Below, one piece after another: positions 7,344 through 17,200 of a stretch of DNA of 64,000 nt. Where the stretch lies: positions 7,847,501-7,911,500 of the forward strand of contig NZ_CP108036.1 in NCBI RefSeq assembly GCF_036170895.1. The letters are read 5' to 3'. The DNA comes from Streptomyces erythrochromogenes. GTDB taxonomy: Bacteria > Actinomycetota > Actinomycetes > Streptomycetales > Streptomycetaceae. The translations under genes were made by a program, and so were the position numbers. The notes under the pieces were generated by a model. The model ran no database searches. It was not told the DNA's origin and saw nothing but the letters and a program-made list of their open reading frames with translations. Within the stretch, counting starts at the first letter, position 1, and the number at the start of each line of letters is the position of its first letter.

Positions 7344-9110
7344 TCAGTCCATGAGGATCTCGACCAGCACCGGTGCCCGGTGGTTCTTCAGGTGACGGAC
7401 CGCTTCGCCCACGGTGGGGGCGACGTCACCGATCTTCTCCACGCGGGGAAGCGCGTGGATCCCGTACGAGCGGGCCATGGTCACGAAGTCGACGGGATTG
7501 TCGTAGAAGCTGGTGGCGATGTGCGCGCGGTCGATGTCGCGGTCCCGGTTGCCGGCGATCCGCTGTGCGTGCTGGGTGGAGTTGAGGTAAAGGCGGTTGT
7601 TCATGACGACGACGAGCAGCGGCGCCTGCTGCGCGGCCAGGGTCCACAGGGCGCTGGGCGTGTAGAGGAAGTCGCCGTCCGACTGGAGGTCGATGCACAG
7701 GGTGTCGTCGTCGCGGTGGGCGAGCGCGGCACCGACGGAGGCGCCCAGCCCGTAGCCGAGGCCACCGCCTCCGTTGAGGCCGAGGTAGCTGCCGGGACGC
7801 TCCAGGGGCCACAGCTTCTTGACCCAGCCGTCCACGGTCAGGCTGCCGGTGTTGGTCAGGATCCACTCCTCGTCACGGACCGCCCGGTGGATCTCGTCGA
7901 CGGCGCCGGCGACGTGGATGTGCTCGCGCTGCTTGGACTCCTCCGCCTGGCGGGCCCATTCGGCCCGGCTGCGGCCGTGTACGTCGGCCAGGGCGGCGGC
8001 ACGCCGGTCGCGGCGCTCGATGAAGCCGGGAGCGGCGAAGGGGCCCCGGGGATCCTCGGCGACGGCGCGCAGCGCCTCGACCGAGGCCCGGGTGTCCGCG
8101 GCGACCGACCGGGTGACGGGCACGAGCTGCTGGTAGTCGGCGGCCCACTTGCTGGTGAGGAGGTCGTTGAAGCCGATGGTGACGATGTCGGCGCCGTTCT
8201 CGGGCAGTCCCTGGTCGGTCAGGGAGAGGAAGGAGCCGAGGGCTCCGACGAGGTCCTGCACCTCCAGGGCGATCACGAGGTCGGCACCGGCTATCTCGTC
8301 GGTGCCGGTGTGGCTGACGTTCAGGGGGTGGTTGGAGGGGAAGTTGAGGCGGTTGCCCCGGTCGATGACGGCCAGGCCGAGAGCCTCGGCGAGTGCCACG
8401 AGCGGAGCCACCGTCTCGGGGTCGCGGCCGGAGAAGTCCACCACCAGGACCGGTGTGCGCGCGGCCAGCAGCCGTCGGGCGAGGTCGTCGACCGTCTCCC
8501 GGTCGAGCGGGGGCAGCAGGGTCGGCTCGGTCGCGGTCGCGGGGTAGAGGCGTACGCCCTCCTCCAGCTGCTGCTCCTGCGTGTCGAAGTCCAGGGCGAC
8601 GAACACCGGTGCGTGCATGGGGGTGTTCATCAGCTTGAAGGCGCGGGTCAGGGACTCGACCGTGGCGCGCTGGCCGATGGGCTGGTCGCACCACTTCACG
8701 TAGTCCTTGACGACGGACTCGATGTTCTGCGAGGTGTGGATCCAGTCGATCCACGGCCGGCGCTTGCCCGCGTCCACGGGGCCGTTGCCGCCCAGGACGA
8801 ACAGCGGGACCCGGTCGCACCAGGCGTTGAAGACGGCCATCGAGGCGTGCAGCAGGCCGACGTTGGCGTGGACGAAGACGCCCATGTGGCGACCGCTGGC
8901 CTTGTGGTAGCCGTGCGCGATGGCCACGGCGATCTCCTCGTGGCAGGCCATCACGATCTCCGGGGCGATGGCCGCGTTGTCGGCGTGGACCAGCGAGTCG
9001 TGCACCCCGCGGAAGGAGGCGCCGGGGTTGAAGACGACCGTGTCGATGTCCTGCTGGTGCAGGAACTCCACGACCAGGTCGGAGAAGTAGGTGGGAGCCG
9101 GCGTCGTCAT
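7344..9110 (-). CDS. Thiamine-diphosphate-dependent enzyme (acetolactate synthase-like)
   Basis: A 588-residue enzyme with the three-domain architecture of ThDP-dependent decarboxylases and carboligases. The N-terminal PYR domain has FNPGASFRGVHDSL and the activating Glu in CHEEIAVAIAHGYHKASG. A central domain follows (TPVLVVDFSGRD). The C-terminal PP domain holds GGGGLGYGLGASVGAAL and the cofactor-binding stretch LQSDGDF ending in VVVMNNRLY. The canonical GDG is here SDGD. The RRPWIDWIHT segment is shared with an uncharacterised subgroup. The start at ATG 9110 overlaps the TGA of the preceding enolase-type gene (ATGA). With the enolase-superfamily and alpha/beta-hydrolase genes next to it, the trio recalls MenD/MenC/MenH, but actual chemistry is unknown. 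Confidence 0.85.
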   Translation of the reverse strand: MTTPAPTYFSDLVVEFLHQQDIDTVVFNPGASFRGVHDSLVHADNAAIAPEIVMACHEEIAVAIAHGYHKASGRHMGVFVHANVGLLHASMAVFNAWCDRVPLFVLGGNGPVDAGKRRPWIDWIHTSQNIESVVKDYVKWCDQPIGQRATVESLTRAFKLMNTPMHAPVFVALDFDTQEQQLEEGVRLYPATATEPTLLPPLDRETVDDLARRLLAARTPVLVVDFSGRDPETVAPLVALAEALGLAVIDRGNRLNFPSNHPLNVSHTGTDEIAGADLVIALEVQDLVGALGSFLSLTDQGLPENGADIVTIGFNDLLTSKWAADYQQLVPVTRSVAADTRASVEALRAVAEDPRGPFAAPGFIERRDRRAAALADVHGRSRAEWARQAEESKQREHIHVAGAVDEIHRAVRDEEWILTNTGSLTVDGWVKKLWPLERPGSYLGLNGGGGLGYGLGASVGAALAHRDDDTLCIDLQSDGDFLYTPSALWTLAAQQAPLLVVVMNNRLYLNSTQHAQRIAGNRDRDIDRAHIATSFYDNPVDFVTMARSYGIHALPRVEKIGDVAPTVGEAVRHLKNHRAPVLVEILMD

Positions 9111-10321
9111 GCGTGGTCCTCGCTGCGTGCGGTGTGGGTGGTGGCGGGAGCCGTCACCTGCCAGAGCGGGTCGCCCTCGGTGCGGCGGGCCCGGGCCCAG
9201 CGGGTGGCGTGGTGGTTCAGTTCGAGCCCGAAGCCGGTGCCGGGGACGCCCCGGACGGTGTTGCCGATCCGGTCCACGACCGGCCGCGGGGAGACGACCA
9301 TGTCGGGGAAGAAGCGGTCCGACTGGCCGCCCTCGACGGTCAGCGCGTCGGCGTTGCGCAGGGCGAGGGCACGGCCCGCGGCGATGAGCGGGCCCACTTC
9401 GGCGACCTGTACGCCGATCTGGAAGGCGAGGCCGTGCTCGCGGGCGAACGCGGCGAGGCCGGCCGCGGCGACCGGACCGCCGTTCTTGGCGATGCGGATG
9501 TTGAAGGCGTCGCACGCGCCGTGGGCCACGGCCGCCCGGGCGTCCGCCGCGGTACGGACGGACTCGTCCAGCATGACCGGCAGTGCTCCCTCCTTCCGGA
9601 GGCGGGCCAGTTGCCGCCACGCCCCCTTGGCCAGTGGTTCCTCGACGAACGTGGCTCCGGCTTCGTGCAGGGACCGGGTGTGGCCGACGGCCGCGTCGGG
9701 GGCCCAGCTCATATTGGCGTCCACCATGATCGGGACCCGGTCACCCAGGCGGTCCCTGATCGCCGCGACCGTGCGGACGTCCCGGGAGATGGCGGACGAA
9801 GCCTTGGTCTTCACGAAGTGGAACGGGCCGCGGGTGTCGAGGAACTCCTCCACGTCGAGACTGAGGTCGAGCACCTGGGAGACCGGGAGCGACGCGGTGG
9901 CCGCGCCGTTCACCGCGCCGGGCCCGGGAACCAGCTCCGTGCCCGGCAGGCCCAGGCGCTTGCCGATCAGGTCGAGCAGCGCGGTCTCCACCAGGCAGTG
10001 CAGGTTGTTGCCGCCCGGCAGCGCGTAGTGTGCGGCCGCGCCCTCGTTCAGCAGCAGAGCCAGGAGGGCGGCCGGGCCGGTGTCGCGCAGGCTCGCGGCG
10101 ATGGCTTCCAGGGGCAGCGCGCGCAGGGCGTCGGCGACGAGGTCGGACGTTTCCCCCGTGACGTACCGCCGGGGGGCGCACTCCCCGATGCCGGACCAGC
10201 CGTCGACCGTCAGCCGCAGGACGAGGCTGTCGGAGGTGGTGCGCCTGTGGGCCGGGTGGTCGAAGCCGACCGCCATGGGCAGCTCGACCCGGTACAGCTC
10301 GGCTGTGGCAGGCTCAGACAT
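9107..10321 (-). CDS. Enolase-superfamily (mandelate racemase/muconate lactonizing) enzyme
   Basis: A 404-residue member of the enolase superfamily. The N-terminal capping domain includes GIGECAPRRYVTGE. The barrel carries the KxK pair in HFVKTKASS and the three metal ligands in VDANMSWAP, VEEPLAK and LDESVRT, followed by a Lys in IRIAKNGG. All catalytic positions expected for proton abstraction next to a carboxylate are therefore present. The start is ATG 10321; its first 8 bp overlap the 3' end of the alpha/beta-hydrolase gene, and its stop overlaps the start of the ThDP gene. It probably catalyses racemisation, cycloisomerisation or dehydration of an acid intermediate of the cluster. The subgroup is not assigned. 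Confidence 0.86.
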   Translation of the reverse strand: MSEPATAELYRVELPMAVGFDHPAHRRTTSDSLVLRLTVDGWSGIGECAPRRYVTGETSDLVADALRALPLEAIAASLRDTGPAALLALLLNEGAAAHYALPGGNNLHCLVETALLDLIGKRLGLPGTELVPGPGAVNGAATASLPVSQVLDLSLDVEEFLDTRGPFHFVKTKASSAISRDVRTVAAIRDRLGDRVPIMVDANMSWAPDAAVGHTRSLHEAGATFVEEPLAKGAWRQLARLRKEGALPVMLDESVRTAADARAAVAHGACDAFNIRIAKNGGPVAAAGLAAFAREHGLAFQIGVQVAEVGPLIAAGRALALRNADALTVEGGQSDRFFPDMVVSPRPVVDRIGNTVRGVPGTGFGLELNHHATRWARARRTEGDPLWQVTAPATTHTARSEDHA

Positions 10322-11195
10322 TGCGGTCCAGCCCCTGCAGCAGGGTGAAGGCGGAGGCCCAGTCGACCAGGCGGGCCCGCACGTCGGTGTAGAAGAGGTA
10401 GTGCTTGTCGGTGGCGAACCGGATGAGGGCACCGTCGCTCGCGGTCATCCGCAGGAAGGTGCGCTGCGCGTCGTCCAGGTCGACGATCGGGTCGGTGATC
10501 CCCGAGACGAAGGCCGCCGGCACCGAGGGCGGAGTGTGCGCCGGCTCCATGTACATGCGCTCGAGCTCCAGCAGGACCGCACGCGAACGCCGGGTCAACC
10601 GGCGCACGGCCAGGTCGTCGTTGTCGATGAAGTGCTGGTGGCGCGGTTCGTCGGTGAAGTCCCGGGCGAGCAGACCGGCGTCCCACGGCTCTTCCGCGGT
10701 GTCGGCCGCGAGTTCGCGGCGCTGCTCCTCGTCCAGGGTGGCGTGCAGTTTGCCGAGCCAGGCCGAGCAGAAGACGGCCGCGTCGTAGCGCGTGGTGAAG
10801 GCCGGGTCGTGGAGCAGCGCGGCCAGGAAGGAGCCGCCCAGGCAGTGGCCGAACAGCGACAGGGGCGCCTCGTCCCCGATCACGGCCCGGACGTGTGCGA
10901 CGGCCGCGGCGTAGTCGTCGAGGACGGTACGGGCGGAGGGCAGTTCGTGGCGGGCGCCGCCGCTGATGCCGCTGCCGCGCCGGTCCAGGACGAAGAAGGC
11001 GACGTCGTTGTCCGCGAACTGCGGCCCGACCTCCCAGAGCCAGCCGGCGTGCGACTGCAGGCCGTGGAAGTAGAAGACGGCACCCTTCACCTCGCCTCTG
11101 GGGCGCCACAGGTGGAGGGCGAGTTCGGCGCCCTCGACCGGCAGGCCGATGATTTCCCGGCGGATGTTCTGCGGGGGCCTCTTGGTCTCGATCAT
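10314..11195 (-). CDS. Alpha/beta hydrolase with a cysteine nucleophile
   Basis: A 293-residue alpha/beta-hydrolase. The oxyanion segment FYFHGLQSHAG is at about residues 41-51 and DRRGSG at 71. The nucleophile elbow reads GHCLGG, so Cys118 occupies the position normally held by Ser. The acid is likely in SGITDPIVD (about 235) and the base His in DKHYLFY (about 268). A Cys nucleophile in this fold is known from dienelactone hydrolase and from some thioesterase or acyltransferase domains. This gene could therefore release or transfer an acyl chain rather than cleave a simple ester. It lies 15 bp downstream of the GH3-type gene. The PKS next door has no thioesterase, making this the best release candidate. 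Confidence 0.83.
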   Translation of the reverse strand: MIETKRPPQNIRREIIGLPVEGAELALHLWRPRGEVKGAVFYFHGLQSHAGWLWEVGPQFADNDVAFFVLDRRGSGISGGARHELPSARTVLDDYAAAVAHVRAVIGDEAPLSLFGHCLGGSFLAALLHDPAFTTRYDAAVFCSAWLGKLHATLDEEQRRELAADTAEEPWDAGLLARDFTDEPRHQHFIDNDDLAVRRLTRRSRAVLLELERMYMEPAHTPPSVPAAFVSGITDPIVDLDDAQRTFLRMTASDGALIRFATDKHYLFYTDVRARLVDWASAFTLLQGLDRNV

Positions 11196-11210
11196 CTCGG
11201 TACGTTCCCT

Positions 11211-12875
11211 TCAGCGGCCGTTGACGACATCGACGAAGTCGGTGTCGCGCTGGAACGGCTTGTACTTGTACTGGGTGGCGTTGCCCGTCTGCCGGCGGCT
11301 CTCGACGTACGCGGCGATGGCGTCGGGCGGAACAGGGTGGACCTCGATCGGGCCGAGACGGCCGCTGTCGCGCTTGGACGCGTACTCGATGTTGATCTCG
11401 TGCAGGGCGTCGTCCACGGCGGTCGAGAGCGCGCGGCCCAGCTCGGGGGAGGGCTCGGGCACCTCGGCCACGACCACGTAGCCGGGCAGCTCTCCCCAGC
11501 GGGGACCGCACATGTACAGCCCGGTGCGCAGCCCGGAGGCGGCGAGTCCGCGGGTGATGGCCTCGGTGACCTGGGCCTCGGTGATCTTCTCGCCCGTGAA
11601 GGAGTGGAAGACGCCGTCCCGGTGGACGAAGTGGACCCAGGGAGTGCCGTCGGCGATCCGGTCCACGTGGTAGACGTCCCCGGTCCACAGCCGGTACAGG
11701 CCGTTGCCCTGCGTCATGATGAGGTGGTAGTCGCGGCCCTGCTCGACCTCGTGGACCAGCAGGGTGTCGATCGGCCCGCCGACCTTCACGAGTTCGCCGA
11801 GCGGTACCTCGGCGGGGACGAACTCGAAGAACGCCTGGCCCACGGCGAGCGGCTGGCTGTGCAGGGAGTCGTCGACCGGGATGGTGGTGACGCCCTCGGT
11901 GCCGCAGCTCATGAAGGGCAGCTTGGCCACGCCCGGGAACACGGCGTCGAGCTTGGCCGCGTACAGTCCTGCCGAGGCCGAGAGCCAGCAGGTGTAGAGG
12001 GTGAGCGAGGGCCACAGGTCCTTGAAGGTGAAGTCCGGGGTGCGCAGCACCTGTTCGAGGTGGGCTGCGGCCCGCTCGTCCGGTTCGCCGTACGGCCGCC
12101 CTTCCAGCGTGCCCTCGCGCAGGTCGCGCACCAGGGCGGGGCCGTGAACCTCCACGAGGTCGCGCAGGGAGATCAGGGTGCTGGGGTTGATGGCCGAGAT
12201 GTAGTGCAGGTCTTTCCCGACCAGGTGGCGGAGCCGGTGGTACATGCGGCCCTCGTGCCCGGTGGGCACGTCCGGGCCGAACCAGGGGGACTCGAACCAC
12301 GGCGGGTTCCAGTCGCGGCTGTTGATCTGCGGGTGCCGGTTGCTGACTGCCTGGTGCTCGATGCCGTGGACGAAGTCGAGGACGTCCTCGCGGACCGTCT
12401 GCGTGTCGAGGGTGGCGTAGGGGTGGTCGAGGAGCTCGGGGTGGTGCTCCAGGTACGTCCCCCACATCGCCTTCATGGCCGGGATGCGGTAGGTGAGCAG
12501 CCAGTGCAGGGTGTAGGGGACCCGTTTCGGGGTCCCGGTCGTGCCGCTCGTCTTGAGCCAGCGCATCACGGGGCTGCAGGTCAGGATGCCGCCCTTGGTG
12601 CGGGTCTCGCGCTCGATCTCGGGCACGAAGTCCTCGTAGCGCATGACCGGCAGGACCGAGCGGAACCGGTCGTGGTCCGATGCCACCACGTCGTAGCCGC
12701 GTTCGCGCCAGTGCACGGATCCCGCGCTCATGTCGATGACATCGGCGAGCACGCGGCGCTGGGCGGTGCCCGGGTCCTTCAGGTCGGCCAGCAGGTCCTG
12801 ACGGGCCTGCCTGCACTCCTCGGCGAAGGGCTCGCGCCGTTCGTGCCAGTGTTCCTGCCAATACGGTATGTCCAC
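11211..12875 (-). CDS. GH3-family acyl-adenylating enzyme
   Basis: A 554-residue protein of the GH3 family (PF03321), best known from plants, where it adenylates carboxylic acids such as jasmonate or auxin and couples them to amino acids. The P-loop-like ATP motif is clear: WLKTSGTTGTPKRVPYT at about residues 106-122. The strand with FMSCGTEGV (about 310) and the YRLWTGDVY segment (about 395) match the AMP-binding core. The C-terminus has the family signature NATQYKYKPFQRDTDF. Bacterial GH3 proteins are scarce and often sit in biosynthetic clusters. Here it probably activates the polyketide-derived acid for amide or thioester formation. The hydrolase gene follows 15 bp downstream, indicating one transcript. 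Confidence 0.88.
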   Translation of the reverse strand: MDIPYWQEHWHERREPFAEECRQARQDLLADLKDPGTAQRRVLADVIDMSAGSVHWRERGYDVVASDHDRFRSVLPVMRYEDFVPEIERETRTKGGILTCSPVMRWLKTSGTTGTPKRVPYTLHWLLTYRIPAMKAMWGTYLEHHPELLDHPYATLDTQTVREDVLDFVHGIEHQAVSNRHPQINSRDWNPPWFESPWFGPDVPTGHEGRMYHRLRHLVGKDLHYISAINPSTLISLRDLVEVHGPALVRDLREGTLEGRPYGEPDERAAAHLEQVLRTPDFTFKDLWPSLTLYTCWLSASAGLYAAKLDAVFPGVAKLPFMSCGTEGVTTIPVDDSLHSQPLAVGQAFFEFVPAEVPLGELVKVGGPIDTLLVHEVEQGRDYHLIMTQGNGLYRLWTGDVYHVDRIADGTPWVHFVHRDGVFHSFTGEKITEAQVTEAITRGLAASGLRTGLYMCGPRWGELPGYVVVAEVPEPSPELGRALSTAVDDALHEINIEYASKRDSGRLGPIEVHPVPPDAIAAYVESRRQTGNATQYKYKPFQRDTDFVDVVNGR

Positions 12876-12971
12876 AACTGCTCCCGAAAAGGTCTGGGAT
12901 CCGGGCGGGACGGCCCGGAGGGGTTTCGAACGCCGGTGTGAGGGAAGCGGGGAGAGAGCGGCCGCGGGTGG

Positions 12972-13964
<993 letters not shown>

Positions 13965-14288
13965 GCGTCACTCCTGTTGCGGGGTTTCGGGGTTGGGAGA
14001 AGGGGCCGGTCCGGGCGGGGGAAGCCGGACCGGCCACTCACGAGCAGGACTCAAACACAAACATGTACTGCGATTCAACTCTTTACCGAAGGCTAGTTTC
14101 GATCTTGACCATGTCCTGACGAAGACAGGGGTGTCGGCTGCGACCGTGCTGAACTGTGCCTTCGCCCCTGCGGCATGGGGCGTGGCGCGCCTGGTTGCAC
14201 AGGCTTAACGCGCTCTTCATGTGGGATCTGAGGGCAACTTTGACCTGGCGTGTACTTTTGGACTGCACCTAGATCAGAAAGGCCCGCA
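13965..14288. promoter_or_regulatory. Divergent promoter region of the PKS cluster
   Basis: This 324-bp gap separates the leftward enzyme genes from the rightward PKS. It contains the local GC minimum (about 14045-14280), as expected for promoters. TTGACC hexamers occur at 14104 and 14239 and could be -35 elements; no convincing -10 is paired with them. AGAAAGG just before GTG 14289 is the PKS ribosome-binding site. Confidence 0.45.
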
Positions 14289-17200
14289 GTGGACACAGTT
14301 GGCGCGATGGCGATCGTCGGAACCGGATGCCGGTTCCCTGGGGCAGCGGACACCGCCGCCTTCTGGCACCTGCTCTCGACGGGCGGCGAAGCGGTCACCG
14401 CCGTACCTCGGGACAGGTTCGACGCAGAATCCCTCTACTCCGGGCCCGCTCCCGCGCCGGGCAGGCTCAGGTCCCTGCGGGGCGGTTTCCTGGACGACGT
14501 CCACGGCTTCGACGCCGGCTTCTTCGGGATATCGCCCCGTGAGGCCCGCACCATGGACCCGCAGCAGCGGCTGCTCCTCCAGGTCGTTTGGGAGGCGCTG
14601 GAGGACGCGCACATCCCGCCGTCCTCCCTGGCCGGCAGCAGGGCCGGCGTCTTCGTCGGCCAGGCCACCGCAGAGTACGGCGAGGTGCTCGGCGCGGTCG
14701 GCTCCGGCGACGTGCGGGCCCTGGCCGGCAGCGGCCTGCGAGCCGTCACGTCGGGCCGGGTCAGCCACGCCCTCGACCTGCGCGGGCCGAGCATCACCCT
14801 GGACACGGCCTGCTCCTCCTCGCTCGTCGCGGTGCACGCCGCCCGGCAGAGCCTGCTGACCGGTGAGTGCGACCTCGCGGTGGCCGCAGGAGTCAACGTC
14901 ATCCTCTCCCCGCGCGACGCCATCGCCTACTCCCAGGGCGAGATGCTCTCGCCCGACGGCCGCTGCAAGTTCGCCGATGCCGCCGCGGACGGCTTCGTAC
15001 GCAGCGAGGGAGTCGGCGTGGTCGTGCTCAAGCGGCTGTCCGACGCGCTCGCCGCAGGCGATCCCGTCCACTCGCTGCTGCTGGGCAGCGCCGTCACCAG
15101 CGACGGCCGCGGCAGTGGCCTGCTCTTGCAGCCTGCCGTCTCGGGACAGGTGGAGATGCTCGCCGCGGCCTGGCGCAGCGCGGGTGTCCTGCCCGAACAA
15201 CTGGACTACGTCGAGGCGCACGGCACCGGCACCACCGTCGGCGACTCGGTCGAACTCCGCGCCCTCGCACAGGCACTGACGGGCAGGGACACCGCCCGCC
15301 CGCTGCTGACGGGCTCGGTGAAGAGCAACATCGGACACGCCGAGGCGGCGGCCGGCATCGCCGGACTGATCAAAGCCGTCCTGATGGTCCGCCACCGCAC
15401 GGTGCCCGCCTCACTGCACGTGACGAATCCCCATCCGCTCATCTCCGATGCCGGGTTCCCGGTGGACGTGGTCCGGGAAAGCAGGCCGCTGGAGCCCTTC
15501 GGCGAACGCGCCGTCCTGGGCGTCAGCTCCTTCGGGATCTCGGGCACCAACGCGCACGTCGTGGTCGGTGAGTACGCGGGCACGGACGCGGCCGGGCGGA
15601 CGCCCGGGACGCGGCCCGGCGCGGCACCGAATCCCACCGGGGCCGTCGTGGCCGCGCCGCCGCACCCGGCGGCGGGACCGCCCGCCGCTACGCCCGAGCT
15701 GCTGGTCCTCGGCGCGCGCTCGTCCGCGTCCCTGCGCGCGCTCGCCCTGCGCTACGCGGCGCACCTGGAGCCGGGCGGGGCGGGGCGCTCCCACCCCCTG
15801 CGCGAACTGTGCCGGTCGGCGGCCACCGGCCGCGACGCCCATCCGTTCCGTCTCTGGGCGGTCGGCAGCAGCCACGACGACGTGGCCCGCACCCTGCGCG
15901 AACTGGCGGCCGACGAGCCCTCCGCCCACGGAGGTGTCCACGAGGCCGGGTTCGGCGCACCGCGGCGGGTCGCCTTCGTCTTCCCCGGGCAGGGGTCGCA
16001 GTGGCGCGGCATGGGCACAGGACTGATGATCTCCTCCGCCGCCTTCCGCACGGCGCTCGAGGAGTGCGACGAGGCCGTGCAGGAGGAGCTGGGCTGGTCC
16101 GTCGCGGACCTGTTGCGCGGAGGCGAGGAGATACCCGACGCGGTCGAGGTGGTGCAGCCCGCGCTGTGGGCCGTGGAAGTGGCGCTGGCCGCGCACTGGC
16201 GGGCGATGGGTGTGGAACCGGACATCTGCCTGGGCCACAGCATGGGCGAGGCGGCCGCGGCCTGTGTCAGCGGGGCGCTGTCCGTACGGGACGCGGCCCG
16301 GGTCATCTGCCGGCGCAGCACGCTGATGCGGCGGCTGGCCGGGCGGGGCGCCATGCTCGCCACCGAACTCGCGCCCGCAGCCGCCCGTGAGCTGGTCGCG
16401 CACCACGAGGGGGACGGCGTGTGCGTCGCCGTGGAGAACTCCCCGCGCGCCACGGTCCTGGCCGGTGACGCCGCCGCGCTCGCCGAGATAGCGGCCGAGC
16501 TGGACCGGTCCGGCGTCTTCAACCGCCCGGTCAAGGTGAACGTGGCCTCCCACTCCCCTGTGATGGACGAACTGCGCGAGGAGCTCCCGGCCCGGCTCCG
16601 GGAGCTGCGGCCCAGGGAACCGCGCATCGAGCTGTTCTCGACGGTGCGGTGCGAGGCCGTGCGCGGCGCGACGCTGGACGGCGCCTACTGGAGGGACAAC
16701 CTCCGCGAGCCGGTGCGGTTCGCCGAGTCCGTCGACCACGTCGTCAAGGACGGCGAAACGGTGTTCGTCGAGATCGCCCCGCACCCGCTGCTGGCGCAGG
16801 CCCTGACGGACTGCCAGGAGAAGGCGGGCGTACCGGTGGCCGTCGTGAGCACGCTCGTCCGGCAGCAGGACGAGGCCCTGTCCGCCCTGTGCGCCCTCGG
16901 CCGGGCCCACGCCCTGGGCGCCTCGGTCGACTGGCAGCGCGTGTACGGGGACCGGGCGGCGGGCGGCGGGAACTGGGCGCCACTGCCGGCGTACGCGTGG
17001 CACACGGAGGACTTCCGCGTGCCGACCGTGCCGGCCGTACCGACCCCGGCACCCTCCGTCGTCCCGGGAGGGTACGAACGGAGGGTGCGGCTGTCCCGGC
17101 TCGGCACGGCCGCGTTCGGCCGGGGTGTCGAGGTGGCGGGGGAAGCCCTGGTGCCTCCGGTGTTGTACCTGGGACTGATCGCGGAGGCCGTCCGCGACCT

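Noticed and set aside
6231..10028. Rightward open frame of 1,265 codons across the PKS cluster's FAH, ThDP and enolase genes
   Set aside because: It is antisense to three clearly recognisable enzymes, rich in Gly/Val/Arg, without domains, and results from high third-position GC.
7344..10321. ThDP and enolase genes as true menaquinone MenD and MenC
   Set aside because: The ThDP enzyme has an acetolactate-synthase-like N-terminus with the RRPWIDWIHT subgroup segment, and no other men genes are present; the likeness is only at superfamily level.
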